A stretch of 64,000 nt of DNA. Origin: Allopseudospirillum japonicum. Its GTDB lineage: Bacteria > Pseudomonadota > Gammaproteobacteria > Pseudomonadales > Halomonadaceae. The stretch is taken from assembly GCF_900108915.1 (NCBI RefSeq), contig NZ_FNYH01000004.1:124001-188000 (forward strand), written 5' to 3'. Both the position numbers and the translations under genes were made by a program. Shown here one piece after another: positions 32,845 through 41,836 of the stretch. Below the pieces are notes generated by a model. That model was not told where the DNA came from and made no database searches. It saw nothing but the letters and a program-made list of their open reading frames with translations. How positions within the stretch are numbered: the first letter of the stretch is position 1; each line of letters opens with the position of its first letter.

Positions 32845-34020
32845 ATGCAAGTTTACTTGGTTGGCGGTGCTGTACGCGATCAATTATTAGGGTTAGCAGT
32901 ACAGGAGCGTGATTGGGTGGTCGTTGGTGGGACACCGGAAGCCTTAATTGCACAAGGTTATCAAGCGGTTGGCCGAGATTTTCCAGTTTTTTTGCACCCT
33001 AAAACGAAGGAGGAATACGCACTAGCACGTACGGAACGTAAGCAAGGTCATGGTTATCATGGGTTTACTTGTTATGCTGCACCAGATGTTTCTCTAGAAC
33101 AGGATTTGCAGCGTCGCGATTTAACTATTAATGCTATGGCACTGAGTGATACAGGCAAGTTAATCGACCCTTATCAAGGCTATGCAGATTTGCAGGCAGG
33201 GATTTTGCGCCATGTCTCAGAAGCTTTTATTGAAGATCCTTTGCGCGTATTAAGAGTGGCACGCTTTGCCGCTCGATATGCACATTTAGGATTTACAATC
33301 GCACCGGAAACTCTGGCTTTGATGCGAGCTTTAGTCGCACAAGGTGAGTTGGCACACCTTGCCCAAGAACGTGTCTGGAAGGAAACCTGCAAAGCCTTGT
33401 TAAGTCCTTCGCCAGAGGTATATTTTCAAGTATTAGCGCAAGTGGATGCGCAAGCGCTTTACTGGCCCGAGCTTGATCTAACTGCTTTGCAGCGCTATAC
33501 CGATTTTTTGCATGTGCTACCGACTCAAGCACAAGCCTATGGTCGCGACCAGGCGCAGCATCTAGCCGCTTTATGGGCTGGCCTCGGTTTGTGTATGCCG
33601 GAACCCGCATGGCAGCAGGTACAAGAAAGGCTAAAGGTACCCAAGCATATTCGCCAATTTGCCCTGCATAGCCAGTGGTTTTATACCTATACTCTGCAAA
33701 CTTTTGCGGATTTAACCTTACCTAAAACAGCGCTGAAAGCGCATGCAGGTGCAGACTGGGCTTTTGCTTGTTTAAATCATGTAGACGCATGGCGCAAGCC
33801 GTTAAGATTCCAGCAATATTTGGCTTGGATGCGCGTTTTATGGGCCGATCATCCGCAAATACTCGATCAGCTACAAAACAGTTATCAACAAGCACAAGCG
33901 ATTCAGGTTAAACAATTACAGGCGTTAGGTTATCAAGGTGCCGCATTAGGAAATGCCTTACAGCAGGCAAGGCTTAAGTGTATACAGGCGCTTTGGTTAG
34001 CTCAGCTAGATAAGCAATAA
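32845..34020 (+). CDS. cca: tRNA CCA-adding enzyme
   Basis: Adds or repairs the CCA end of tRNAs. 391 residues. LVGGAVRDQLLG, the metal-binding DWVVVGG (EDRDxVVVG type), RRDLTINAMA and EDPLRVLRVARFAARY are standard class II motifs. No HxHD phosphohydrolase motif is found in the C-terminal half, so this is the short form without HD activity. Its last 47 bases overlap the convergent folK. Confidence 0.95.
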   Translation: MQVYLVGGAVRDQLLGLAVQERDWVVVGGTPEALIAQGYQAVGRDFPVFLHPKTKEEYALARTERKQGHGYHGFTCYAAPDVSLEQDLQRRDLTINAMALSDTGKLIDPYQGYADLQAGILRHVSEAFIEDPLRVLRVARFAARYAHLGFTIAPETLALMRALVAQGELAHLAQERVWKETCKALLSPSPEVYFQVLAQVDAQALYWPELDLTALQRYTDFLHVLPTQAQAYGRDQAQHLAALWAGLGLCMPEPAWQQVQERLKVPKHIRQFALHSQWFYTYTLQTFADLTLPKTALKAHAGADWAFACLNHVDAWRKPLRFQQYLAWMRVLWADHPQILDQLQNSYQQAQAIQVKQLQALGYQGAALGNALQQARLKCIQALWLAQLDKQ

Positions 34021-34543
34021 GTTGGGGATCTTGTGGCCAAAGGTGTGCAGGTTGCCAATGAAAATCGATTTGCTGGAGCTTTTGCTCAGGATGTGCATCG
34101 GTTTGCCAGAGTTGCGCATAAGTGGCATCTTGACCTGGTAGATACTCGTGCGGAGCTAAATCTGCTAAGGGGCGTAAGATAAAGTCATATTGTAAGATAG
34201 TTTTGCAAGGTAGTTGGCGTCCATCTTGATAGGCACAAGTCTCGCCATAGGTGAGCAGATCAATATCTAAAGCGCGTGTATAAGTCTTGGTGTGCTTGGG
34301 CTCCGTACGTCGATAATACGCTTCTACCGCTTTGGTGTAGCTATATAGGCTAAAGATGGCCTCTTGGGTATGCAAACCAACCACTAGATTAAGAAAATCG
34401 GCACCACTGACACCCACAGGCGCACATTGATAGACAGGCGAAAGCGCTAGTTCACCAAAACGCGCATGTAAAGCATCGAGGGCACAGCGTAAATGATGCT
34501 GAGGTTGTAGGTTGGTGCCCAAGCTTAAATACACTTGTGTCAT
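33974..34543 (-). CDS. folK: 6-hydroxymethyl-7,8-dihydropterin pyrophosphokinase
   Basis: Folate synthesis step after FolB. 189 residues. LSLGTNLQP, YQCAPVGVSGADFLN, RRTEPKHTKTYTRALDIDLL and PLADLAPHEY are family hallmarks, with the metal aspartates in DIDLL. Slightly long at the C-terminus, where it runs into the convergent cca. It begins one base after the folB stop, so the two are translationally coupled. Confidence 0.95.
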   Translation of the reverse strand: MTQVYLSLGTNLQPQHHLRCALDALHARFGELALSPVYQCAPVGVSGADFLNLVVGLHTQEAIFSLYSYTKAVEAYYRRTEPKHTKTYTRALDIDLLTYGETCAYQDGRQLPCKTILQYDFILRPLADLAPHEYLPGQDATYAQLWQTDAHPEQKLQQIDFHWQPAHLWPQDPQLIAYLAELTKAPVYT

Positions 34544-34544
34544 T

Positions 34545-34934
34545 TTAAATCCTTGTTGCGGCCAAAATCTGTGCGCGTTCGCGGACTAAACGCACGCCTA
34601 CACTTTGGGTATCGGGCACTAACCCCAGCTTATGAATGCATACTTTTATAGATTCAATACGGATAGGCGTGTGTTCGAAGGTAAAGATCTTATCAATGAT
34701 GGCAAGCGCTAAACTTTCTAGTAATTCAAACTGGCTGTTTGCGCCCAGTGCCTGCACGCCTTGTGCAATTGCGGCATAATCCAAGGTATCTGTGAGTTGA
34801 TCGGTCTGAGCAGCCGTTGTTAAATCTGTGTTGATCTCAATATCGACTTGTAAATCTTGGGTATGAGTACGTTCCCAATCATACACCCCGATCAAGGTCG
34901 TGACCTTTAAGCCTTCAATAAAAATAGTATCCAT
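34545..34934 (-). CDS. folB: Dihydroneopterin aldolase
   Basis: 129 residues. MDTIFIEGLKVTTLIGVYDWE (the catalytic loop) and LVPDTQSVGVRLVRER fit FolB; DYAAIAQGV and the helix ELLESLALAIIDKIF follow the usual order. It stands first in the folB-folK pair. Confidence 0.95.
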   Translation of the reverse strand: MDTIFIEGLKVTTLIGVYDWERTHTQDLQVDIEINTDLTTAAQTDQLTDTLDYAAIAQGVQALGANSQFELLESLALAIIDKIFTFEHTPIRIESIKVCIHKLGLVPDTQSVGVRLVRERAQILAATRI

Positions 34935-35019
34935 AATGCCCTAGCGTCTGTGGAATTAAAACCAGGGCATTATTCTACCCAAGGTGTGGCCGATAGGCGA
35001 CCTTAACACAGAGACAAAA

Positions 35020-35045
35020 AAATCCCGTGCATTGGCACGGGATTT
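35020..35045 (-). terminator. Intrinsic terminator stranded between an IS element and folB
   Basis: Read on the minus strand, AAATCCCGTGC and GCACGGGATTT form a perfect 11-bp stem around CAAT, followed by TTTTTTT. It would stop minus-strand transcripts. With the IS200/IS605 element removed, it lies just past the stop of the acyl-CoA dehydrogenase, whose terminator it probably was. Confidence 0.85.
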
Positions 35046-35105
35046 GGGTTGAACATTAAGCTTGCGCAATCTCGCCCTTTTAAGGGCGAGTCAAGCAAGA
35101 GGTCA

Positions 35106-35561
35106 TTAGTCTTTTATTTGACTTAAAGCGCGAGAAGTTTTAACGGCTCTTTCACTTGGCGGTGTATTTTGATTTTCGATGTACTGCTTAACAACATCCA
35201 AACTCGCGCCACCACATGACACGACACAATAACTAGGCGACCAAAAGTGATTACCCCAAAGCATGGTTTTAATGCGATCCCAGTATTCACGTCTAAGCGT
35301 GTATGACGACTTCCCTTTTAGCTTGCTGACGAGGTTAGACACCGCCACCTTTGGGTGAATAGAGATCACCATGTGGATATGGTTATGCTCACCATCAAAC
35401 TCTAAAAGCTCGCAATCCATTTGTTGACAGGTTTCTTCCATGATCTCTTTCGTTCTATCCAACATCTCTTTAGTGAACACACCGCGCCTGTATTTAGTAA
35501 CAAACACTAGATGTGCGTTATTCTTAAAAAGGCAGCTTCTACCAGTTCTCCACTCGTACAT
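35106..35561 (-). CDS. tnpA: IS200-like Y1 HUH transposase
   Basis: 151 residues, the family size. The HUH pair is in EHNHIHMVISI, and the catalytic tyrosine is in the C-terminal helix VVKQYIENQ. It cuts and joins single-stranded DNA at the element ends. No stop or frameshift; probably active. Confidence 0.92.
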   Translation of the reverse strand: MYEWRTGRSCLFKNNAHLVFVTKYRRGVFTKEMLDRTKEIMEETCQQMDCELLEFDGEHNHIHMVISIHPKVAVSNLVSKLKGKSSYTLRREYWDRIKTMLWGNHFWSPSYCVVSCGGASLDVVKQYIENQNTPPSERAVKTSRALSQIKD

Positions 35562-35638
35562 AACAACCTCATACTAGATTGACAACCGTAAGCGCAGTGT
35601 AATAGCATTCGCACAGAAATCAATAAAGGAGAAACACC

Positions 35639-37018
35639 GTGCTCACTGGCATCAAGCTACGCGCTAACCCTACATCAGGCCAAAAGCTGGTATTAAGCCA
35701 GTGGATGGGCTGTGCGCGTAGCATTTGGAATGCCAAAGTGGATGAGGAAAGGTATTATCGCACTTTTGCAAGGAAGTATTACCCGATTGGCACTTATGCA
35801 CCGATTGATCAGAAAACCTCTCAGTTCAAATCCAAAGAGCTCACGCCGTGGCTATACAAATGTCCTAGCCAGATTATCCGCAACAGTGCGGTTAACTGGT
35901 ATCAGACTTATCAAAAATTCATGAAAGGTGCGTGTGGGCGACCTAAGCGCAAACCTAAAACTGATCGCGGTAGTCTCTACCTTACTCGCGAGGTATTTCG
36001 TTTCGACCGTTGCGAAGATGGAAACCTACGTCTATTTATCGGTACAAAGACCAATAATATTGGCTACTTGTCGTTTAAAGCACATGCTAAGTTCCAGATC
36101 CCGAATTCGCTTTATGTGCGTAAAGAACGTGGTCAATATTATGTGTCTTTCTGCTACGAGAACGAAAAGGATGAGTCAGAGTTATTAAGCAACGCTGAAC
36201 ACTTAGCCTTCCTGCAAGGCTCAACCAAAGAGTATTTGGAAGAATACACTATCGGCGTAGACCGTGGTGTTGCGATTCCTGCTCATGCTGGCTCAATGAC
36301 GTTCGACTTCTGCGATAACCAGAAGAAGCATATGAGCAAATCTGACCGCTACATTAAGCGACTTCAACGCAAGCTAGCACGCCAGCAAAAAGGCTCAAGC
36401 CGCCGAAATAAAACCAAGCATCGCATTGCCACGCATCATGCAAAAAAGGCGAACATCCGTAACGATTTCGCACATAAGGCAAGTCGTTCACTAGTCGATT
36501 GCAAAGCAAAGGTTATTGTTTTCGAGGCACTAAGTACCTCACGCATGACGCGCAAGCCAAAGGCTAGGAAGGACGAGCAAGGTCGATACATATCGAACAA
36601 AGCCAAGCAAAAGGCAGGACTAAACAAGTCTATCCTAAACGTTGGTTGGCACATGATAGAAACCTACACCCAATACAAGGCTTACCAAGCGGGTAAAGCC
36701 GTATTCAAAATTCCCGCCCCGTATACCAGTCAGGAGTGCGCTAAGTGCGATCACACTCACCCCGACAACCGTAAATCACAAGAATTATTTGTGTGCGGTC
36801 ACTGTGGCAATACTGACAATGCGGATAACAACGCATCATTGGTCATTAAGAAACGGGCTATAAATCTAATTTTAGACACTGGAACCGTGTTGTCTGACGA
36901 TGGGGTTTTACAACTCAAGTCAGATAGTGGACGTGGAGGCAATCGTAAGACTAGCCGAGCCAAAAGCTCGACTAGCAGTGTCCAACGAAGCGTCAAAAAA
37001 GAAAAGTTAGCGGCTTAG
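35639..37018 (+). CDS. tnpB: TnpB RNA-guided nuclease
   Basis: 459 residues. The RuvC acidic residues are all present: D208 in TIGVDRG, E296 in VIVFEAL and D396 in NADNNAS. A CxxC...CxxC zinc ribbon (ECAKC, CGHCG) sits just before the last. The N-terminal HTH_OrfB-type segment GIKLRANPTSGQKLVLSQW is typical. TnpB proteins cut DNA guided by a right-end RNA and help keep the element in place. The tail after residue 405 is longer and more basic than usual. An AAAGGAG site precedes the GTG at 35639. Confidence 0.93.
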   Translation: MLTGIKLRANPTSGQKLVLSQWMGCARSIWNAKVDEERYYRTFARKYYPIGTYAPIDQKTSQFKSKELTPWLYKCPSQIIRNSAVNWYQTYQKFMKGACGRPKRKPKTDRGSLYLTREVFRFDRCEDGNLRLFIGTKTNNIGYLSFKAHAKFQIPNSLYVRKERGQYYVSFCYENEKDESELLSNAEHLAFLQGSTKEYLEEYTIGVDRGVAIPAHAGSMTFDFCDNQKKHMSKSDRYIKRLQRKLARQQKGSSRRNKTKHRIATHHAKKANIRNDFAHKASRSLVDCKAKVIVFEALSTSRMTRKPKARKDEQGRYISNKAKQKAGLNKSILNVGWHMIETYTQYKAYQAGKAVFKIPAPYTSQECAKCDHTHPDNRKSQELFVCGHCGNTDNADNNASLVIKKRAINLILDTGTVLSDDGVLQLKSDSGRGGNRKTSRAKSSTSSVQRSVKKEKLAA

Positions 37019-37070
37019 GCCGTTATCTTGGAAGCTCGCTGCTTTAGCTGCGAGTAGTTCACACACATCA
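37019..37070 (+). ncRNA. Probable right-end part of the TnpB guide RNA
   Basis: In this family the guide RNA covers the 3' part of tnpB and the right end, with the guide read from flanking DNA. The hairpin at 37035-37054 and TAGTTCAC fit the scaffold end. The guide would begin near 37064 and run into the end of the acyl-CoA dehydrogenase gene. Boundaries are inference. Confidence 0.4.
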
Positions 37071-37080
37071 AACGTGCCCA

Positions 37081-38238
37081 CTAGCTAATTTCACGTAGTA
37101 ATTCACGCGCAATAATGACACGTTGAATTTCGCTAGTACCTTCATAAATAGAAGTCACGCGAGCATCGCGTGTAAAACGCTCTAATGGATATTCCTTGAT
37201 ATATCCATTACCGCCTAACATCTGTAGTGCGGTGTAACAGGCTGCATTGGCTTTTTCCGAGGCAAAAACTTTCGCCATCGAGGCTTCTTTAGCAAAACTT
37301 AAGCCGGATTGTTTACGCCAAGCGGCATTCATCAGCAACATGCGGGCGGCTTCTAAATTCGTGTACTCATCGGCTAACATCCATTGCAATCCTTGGAAGT
37401 TTGCCAAAGGCTGAGCAAATTGTTTGCGTTCTAGCAAATATTGACGGGCATAATCCATCGCCGCTTGGCCAATACCTAAAGCAAGAGAGCCAATACCAAT
37501 ACGTCCACCAGCTAACTCGGCTACTGCAATGCGGAAACCATCATTTTCCTTACCCATCAAGGCATCAGCGGGAATGCGGCAATTTTCGAACACTACTTCA
37601 TTCGTTGCCGAGGCTTTCTGGCCCATTTTATCTTCGGCTTTACCAATACGAATGCCTGGGGTATCTGCAGGTACTAAAAAGCAGGAAATCCCTTTGCCTT
37701 TTGGGGCTTGTTTATCAGTGACTGCCCAGACAACAAAAACACCTGCATATTCCGCGCTAGAAATCCACTGCTTGGCACCATTGAGTATCCAAGCGTCACC
37801 GTCACGGGTTGCAGTTGCTTTCATATTGGCAGGATCAGAACCGGCTTCCGCCTCAGATAAACAAAAGCTACCTGCAGCATATTCGCCTGAACATAATTTA
37901 GGCAGATAAGTTTGCTTTTGTGCTTCTGAACCTATTGCTTGGATGACTTCGCCTACCATATTGGTCACAGACATAGTGACCGCAGTGGAAGCACACGCGC
38001 GCGCCACCTCAGTGACGGCAAGGCTAAAGGCAACTGCACCTGCCTGCGTGCCGCCGTAATCTGCATCTACATTCAGGCCCATAAAGCCTAATTCAGCCAA
38101 CTGGCTCAGGTTATCTTTTAATACTTGCAGATCTTGGGTACGATCCAAATCCGCAGCGCGCGGTGCGAGGACATCCTCAGCAAAGCGGCGCGCGGTTTCT
38201 TGGATCATGCTTTGTTCTTGGGTTAAAGCTAAATCCAT
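37081..38238 (-). CDS. Acyl-CoA dehydrogenase
   Basis: Flavin enzyme introducing a 2,3 double bond in acyl-CoA, probably short or branched-chain. 385 residues. SFCLSEAEAGSDPANM, WISSAEYAGVFVVWA, RKQFAQPLANFQGLQWMLAD and the catalytic glutamate in SIYEGTSEIQRVIIARELL are clear. The short/branched type is suggested by the neighbours. It comes last in the three-gene group starting at 40824. Its stop codon lies a few bases from the IS200/IS605 right end. Confidence 0.93.
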   Translation of the reverse strand: MDLALTQEQSMIQETARRFAEDVLAPRAADLDRTQDLQVLKDNLSQLAELGFMGLNVDADYGGTQAGAVAFSLAVTEVARACASTAVTMSVTNMVGEVIQAIGSEAQKQTYLPKLCSGEYAAGSFCLSEAEAGSDPANMKATATRDGDAWILNGAKQWISSAEYAGVFVVWAVTDKQAPKGKGISCFLVPADTPGIRIGKAEDKMGQKASATNEVVFENCRIPADALMGKENDGFRIAVAELAGGRIGIGSLALGIGQAAMDYARQYLLERKQFAQPLANFQGLQWMLADEYTNLEAARMLLMNAAWRKQSGLSFAKEASMAKVFASEKANAACYTALQMLGGNGYIKEYPLERFTRDARVTSIYEGTSEIQRVIIARELLREIS

Positions 38239-38307
38239 GCGTATTTCCTCAATCGGTCATCTAGAGCAAAAGCCTCTTTGTGCGAGAGGTTTTTATTGGC
38301 ACAGGTA

Positions 38308-39069
38308 TCACACCATACGAATGGCACCATCTAAGCGGATGACTTCACCATTGAGGTAGTCATTCTCGATAATGTGCGCACACAAGCGAGCGAACTCATC
38401 GGGTTTACCGAGACGTTTCGGAAAGGGAACCGCAGCAGAAAGCTGTTGTACGGCTTCGTCGGGAATATCACTCATCATAGGTGTCTCAAAGACCCCAGGT
38501 GCTAAGGTCATCACGCGAATGCCATGACGTGAAAGTTCACGCGCAAGGGGCAACGTCATACCAACAACCCCAGCTTTGGAGCCTGAATAAGAGGCTTGTC
38601 CCACTTGACCATCAAAAGCGGCGATTGAAGCGACATTAATCATCACGCCTTTGCTGCCTGAATCTTGTGCAGGATTTTTAGCCATAGCCGCAGCAGCCAA
38701 GCGATTCACGTTAAAAGTGCCAACAAGATTGATTTTGATGCCGCGGGCAAACTGTTCTAAATCGCCAGGATTGCCTTCGCGATCAAGGACCTTTTGCACA
38801 ACTACAATACCTGCACAGTGCACTACGCCATCTAAACGACCATAAGTTTCCACAGCCAGATTCACGGCGTTACGTACATCTTGTTCTGAAGTCACATCAG
38901 TACAGATAAAACTGGCTTGCTCGCCGAGCTCTGCGGCCAATTTTTGCCCTTCACGATTAATATCCGCAATAACAACATTCGCACCTTGTGCAACGAGGTG
39001 ACGGCTTGTCGCACCACCTAAACCTGAAGCACCGCCTGTCACTAAAAATGTACCTTGTGCAATTTGCAT
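38308..39069 (-). CDS. SDR-family 3-hydroxyacyl-CoA dehydrogenase (HSD10-like)
   Basis: 253 residues from the ATG at 39069. NAD site VTGGASGLGGATS with Asp in IADINREG; catalytic SIAAF (Ser), YSGSK (Tyr, Lys). GIKINLVGTFNVNRLAA and PFPKRLGKPDEFA are those of type 10 hydroxyacyl-CoA dehydrogenases, which oxidise 2-methyl-3-hydroxybutyryl-CoA in isoleucine breakdown as well as straight chains. It stands 69 bases before the acyl-CoA dehydrogenase. A thiolase lies beyond the regulator. Confidence 0.9.
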   Translation of the reverse strand: MQIAQGTFLVTGGASGLGGATSRHLVAQGANVVIADINREGQKLAAELGEQASFICTDVTSEQDVRNAVNLAVETYGRLDGVVHCAGIVVVQKVLDREGNPGDLEQFARGIKINLVGTFNVNRLAAAAMAKNPAQDSGSKGVMINVASIAAFDGQVGQASYSGSKAGVVGMTLPLARELSRHGIRVMTLAPGVFETPMMSDIPDEAVQQLSAAVPFPKRLGKPDEFARLCAHIIENDYLNGEVIRLDGAIRMV

Positions 39070-39150
39070 CCTTGAGGTCTCCAAAGCGAGGGGAAAGTGA
39101 ATATCAAATTGATTGTGTGAGGATGCCGCAGCATCCTCAACGACTGTTCA

Positions 39151-40824
39151 TTATGCCTGTGGGTTTTTAATGACACCTTCATTAGCGGCTTGATTCCGTA
39201 GCATAAAGCGCTGGATTTTACCACTTGGGGTCTTAGGAAGTTCCGCAACAAATTCTATTTCACGCGGGAAGGCATGGGTGGCTAAACGTTCGCGTACTAA
39301 AGCTTGGATTTCTTTGACGAGGGCATCTGAGCCTTGATAGCCGGATTTAAGCACCACATAAGATTTGATAATGTGGCCACGTAAATCATCTGGTTTACCC
39401 ACTGCGGCCGATTCGGCGACAGCTTCGTGCTCTAGTACAGTATTTTCTACATCGGTTGGGCCAACGCGATAGCCCGCGGTGGTGATAATGTCGTCATCAC
39501 GGCCATCAAACCAGAAAGTCCCATCATTACGCTCGTAAACGACATCACCGGTCAGATAATACTTACCGTGGAAGGGTTTTTTCTCTTGCCAAGTGTAACC
39601 TTGGAAGAAGAAAGCCGGTGAATTTTCCATATCAATGGCAAGCTCACCTTCTTGGCCTGGACCCAATTCTTTAAATTCGTTATCCAAAACTGCAAGGCGA
39701 TAACCCGGTAAAGGGACGCCCATAGCGCCGACATGCTTTTCATGCTCAAGTGCATGATGGTTACAACAGGTCATACCAGTTTCAGTCTGACCATATTGAT
39801 CCATCACTGAACAGCCCAACACATCTGCAACCCAGTTGACCACTTCGGTATTCAAAGGCTCACCAGCGGAGTTAGCTACACGTAATTGCAGCTGATCCGT
39901 TTGGCCTTCGAAAATACCGCTGGATTTCATCATCCGATACGCAGTTGGTGCAGAAGCTAGGTTGGTAATCTTACGTTGAACTAGGAAATCTAAAGTGTTT
40001 TCTGCAGTAAAGCCGGCTTCGTTAAAGTGGGTGCCTACACCTAAAAGTAGAGGTCCAGTAATACCATAATACAAACCGTATGCCCAACCTGGATCGGCCA
40101 TATTCCAATAGACATCGTTATCACGCAAATCAATGGCGTAACGCATGTAGAGATAAAAAGCGAGCAAGGCTTTTGTCGGTACCGCAACCCCTTTTGCCTT
40201 ACCTACGGTACCTGAGGTAAACATTTGTAAGAAAGGATCTTCTGCACTGACAATCACAGGTTCGCATACGGTAGATTGTTCTGCAAAAGCACTTGCAAAG
40301 TGTACATCACCCCAGTTTTGTGCTTCTGCTTCTGTGCCCACAAGCACCATCTTAGGGAGCTGGCTAATTGGTTTGAATTTGTCACGATTGGCAGGATCAG
40401 TGAGTACAACCTTGGTTTGTGCTTGACCTAAGCGATATTCCAATGCTTCATAACCAAAAGCGGTAAATAAAGGCTGATAGACAGCACCCAAACGCCATGC
40501 ACCTAGTACAGTAAATAACAACTCTGGTGTACGTGAGAGCATACAGGCAACACGGTCACCCTTTTGCACCCCAAGCGATTGCAATAAATTGGCCATCTGC
40601 GCGGATTTAGCGTCTAACTCCGCGAAGGTATAGCTTTGCTGGCGACCTTCTAGCCCTTCATAGTGCAAAGCAATACGTTCTGCTTTACCTGCTTCTATAT
40701 GCTTAGCACAACATTCCACATAAGCATTAAAGCCCTGCTCTAAGCTCCCTTGCATCAAAGCTTCTACTGAATCAAGGGAAAATTCTGCCATAAAGGCGGC
40801 ATAGTGTGTTGTATTTAGCGTCAT
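39151..40824 (-). CDS. AMP-forming acyl-CoA synthetase
   Basis: Activates a carboxylic acid with ATP and CoA. 557 residues from the ATG at 40824, behind AGGAGAG. MFTSGTVGKAKGVAVP is the P-loop (a V replaces the usual T), DQYGQTETGMTC the A5 motif, YYLTGDVVYERNDG the hinge aspartate and TPSGKIQRFMLR the catalytic lysine. The acetyl/medium-chain group is most likely; the substrate is not settled. First gene of the group, directly under the operator at 40901. Confidence 0.9.
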   Translation of the reverse strand: MTLNTTHYAAFMAEFSLDSVEALMQGSLEQGFNAYVECCAKHIEAGKAERIALHYEGLEGRQQSYTFAELDAKSAQMANLLQSLGVQKGDRVACMLSRTPELLFTVLGAWRLGAVYQPLFTAFGYEALEYRLGQAQTKVVLTDPANRDKFKPISQLPKMVLVGTEAEAQNWGDVHFASAFAEQSTVCEPVIVSAEDPFLQMFTSGTVGKAKGVAVPTKALLAFYLYMRYAIDLRDNDVYWNMADPGWAYGLYYGITGPLLLGVGTHFNEAGFTAENTLDFLVQRKITNLASAPTAYRMMKSSGIFEGQTDQLQLRVANSAGEPLNTEVVNWVADVLGCSVMDQYGQTETGMTCCNHHALEHEKHVGAMGVPLPGYRLAVLDNEFKELGPGQEGELAIDMENSPAFFFQGYTWQEKKPFHGKYYLTGDVVYERNDGTFWFDGRDDDIITTAGYRVGPTDVENTVLEHEAVAESAAVGKPDDLRGHIIKSYVVLKSGYQGSDALVKEIQALVRERLATHAFPREIEFVAELPKTPSGKIQRFMLRNQAANEGVIKNPQA

Positions 40825-40900
40825 CTGCTCTCTCCTAGAAGATGCTGTAGGTCTATTATTCTTGTTATCCGCAGTACCGGAAAAAGGCGTCAAAGCTTAA

Positions 40901-40920
40901 TGACTTTAACGTTAACGTCA
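40901..40920. promoter_or_regulatory. TetR-type operator before the acyl-CoA synthetase
   Basis: TGACTTTAACGTTAACGTCA, an inverted repeat with nine of ten matching positions. It matches the repeat at 41837-41856 at 17 of 20 bases. It lies 77 bases before the synthetase start. Confidence 0.7.
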
Positions 40921-40931
40921 ATCTAACGCTA

Positions 40932-40958
40932 AATAAAAAGGGGACGCAAGCCCCCTTT
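40932..40958 (-). terminator. Terminator of the TetR gene
   Basis: On the minus strand AAAGGGGG...CCCCTTT forms a 7-bp stem and is followed by TTATTT. It lies about 160 bases past the regulator stop and before the operator of the catabolic genes. Confidence 0.6.
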
Positions 40959-41116
40959 AAGATCAAATTTTGCTGGCCAAGGGATACTTTGGATGTACCA
41001 AGAGATTTTTAGCCTGCAAGGTACCCTAAGCTAGGGTTAATGGGCACCCTATTCAAACTAGCAAGCGCTTGGTTTGGCTTCAATCTAACGTATTTTAATG
41101 TAAAAGCCAAGATGCT

Positions 41117-41698
41117 CTAGTTGAAATGCGTTCGATCCATCAATAAGTTCACCAAAGCCAATGCCAGGTCATCTGGCGTGCGCTGACCTTGAGGGTCATA
41201 CCATTGCACTGTCCAATTTAAAGCACCTAAAGCAAAGTGTCTTACAACACTCTCTTCCCCGTGCAGCACATCGGCTTGGATACATTCCTGAATCACACTA
41301 CGCCATAAACTTTCATATTCATCACGTAAGCCTACTAAATGATGCAGGGACTCAGGCGTGAGACTGCGCCATTCATACAAGGCAACCACATGTGCATTTC
41401 TATCTGTGAGCAAGGTACTTAAATGCGCCTTGGTCAAGGCCAAAAGTTTATCCTGTGGATCTTGTACACCTTCCAAAGCTTCGTGAGCAATTTGCATGGC
41501 AGATTGCATGCCGCTTTCAATCACTGCACATAAAATGGCCTGTTTGTCAGTAAAATGGTGAAAGAGGCTGCCTGATTTAATCCCCATCGCCTCAGCGAGA
41601 ATTCGCACTGTAGTGCGCTCATAGCCTTGTTCAAAAAAGAGGCGAGCTGCAATGGCAACCAGCTCCTTGCGTCGTTTTGAGTTATTAGTTAGAGTCAT
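41117..41698 (-). CDS. TetR-family regulator of the acyl-CoA genes
   Basis: 193 residues. The N-terminal HTH is in RRKELVAIAARLFFEQGYERTTVRILAEAMGIKSGSLFHHF, read in parts, with the family pattern GSLFHHFTDK. The C-terminal half is the ligand part. It lies between the two groups it probably controls, reading divergently from the thiolase; the operator at 41837 is inside that shared region, so it likely represses its own gene too. Acyl-CoA is the likely effector (inference). Confidence 0.88.
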   Translation of the reverse strand: MTLTNNSKRRKELVAIAARLFFEQGYERTTVRILAEAMGIKSGSLFHHFTDKQAILCAVIESGMQSAMQIAHEALEGVQDPQDKLLALTKAHLSTLLTDRNAHVVALYEWRSLTPESLHHLVGLRDEYESLWRSVIQECIQADVLHGEESVVRHFALGALNWTVQWYDPQGQRTPDDLALALVNLLMDRTHFN

Positions 41699-41836
41699 TC
41701 TTATTCTAGCGCTTGCTCGGTTTTAGATAAAAAGTGTTTAAAATTAAGCATAGTCCACTGGTAGAGGTCAACCTATTGACTGGGATAAGCCAAGGTTCAG
41801 CTCAAGCTTGTATTCAGTGATTTAGGTATTAATGCT

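Larger units (their letters stand above)
35051..37070. mobile_element. IS200/IS605-family element with divergent tnpA and tnpB
   Basis: About 2 kb. tnpA reads left, tnpB right, 77 bases apart. A perfect hairpin CTCGCCCTT-TT-AAGGGCGAG (35071-35090) lies by the tnpA end. A hairpin CTCGC-T-GCT/AGC-T-GCGAG (37035-37054) followed by TAGTTCAC lies past tnpB; such imperfect subterminal palindromes are what TnpA recognises. There are no terminal inverted repeats or target duplication, as expected. Exact tips cannot be fixed without an empty site; the right tip is probably near 37063. Confidence 0.85.

Noticed and set aside
35020-35045. The perfect hairpin as the left end of the IS element
   Set aside because: It has a T-run as in a host terminator, and a better subterminal hairpin lies at 35071-35090.
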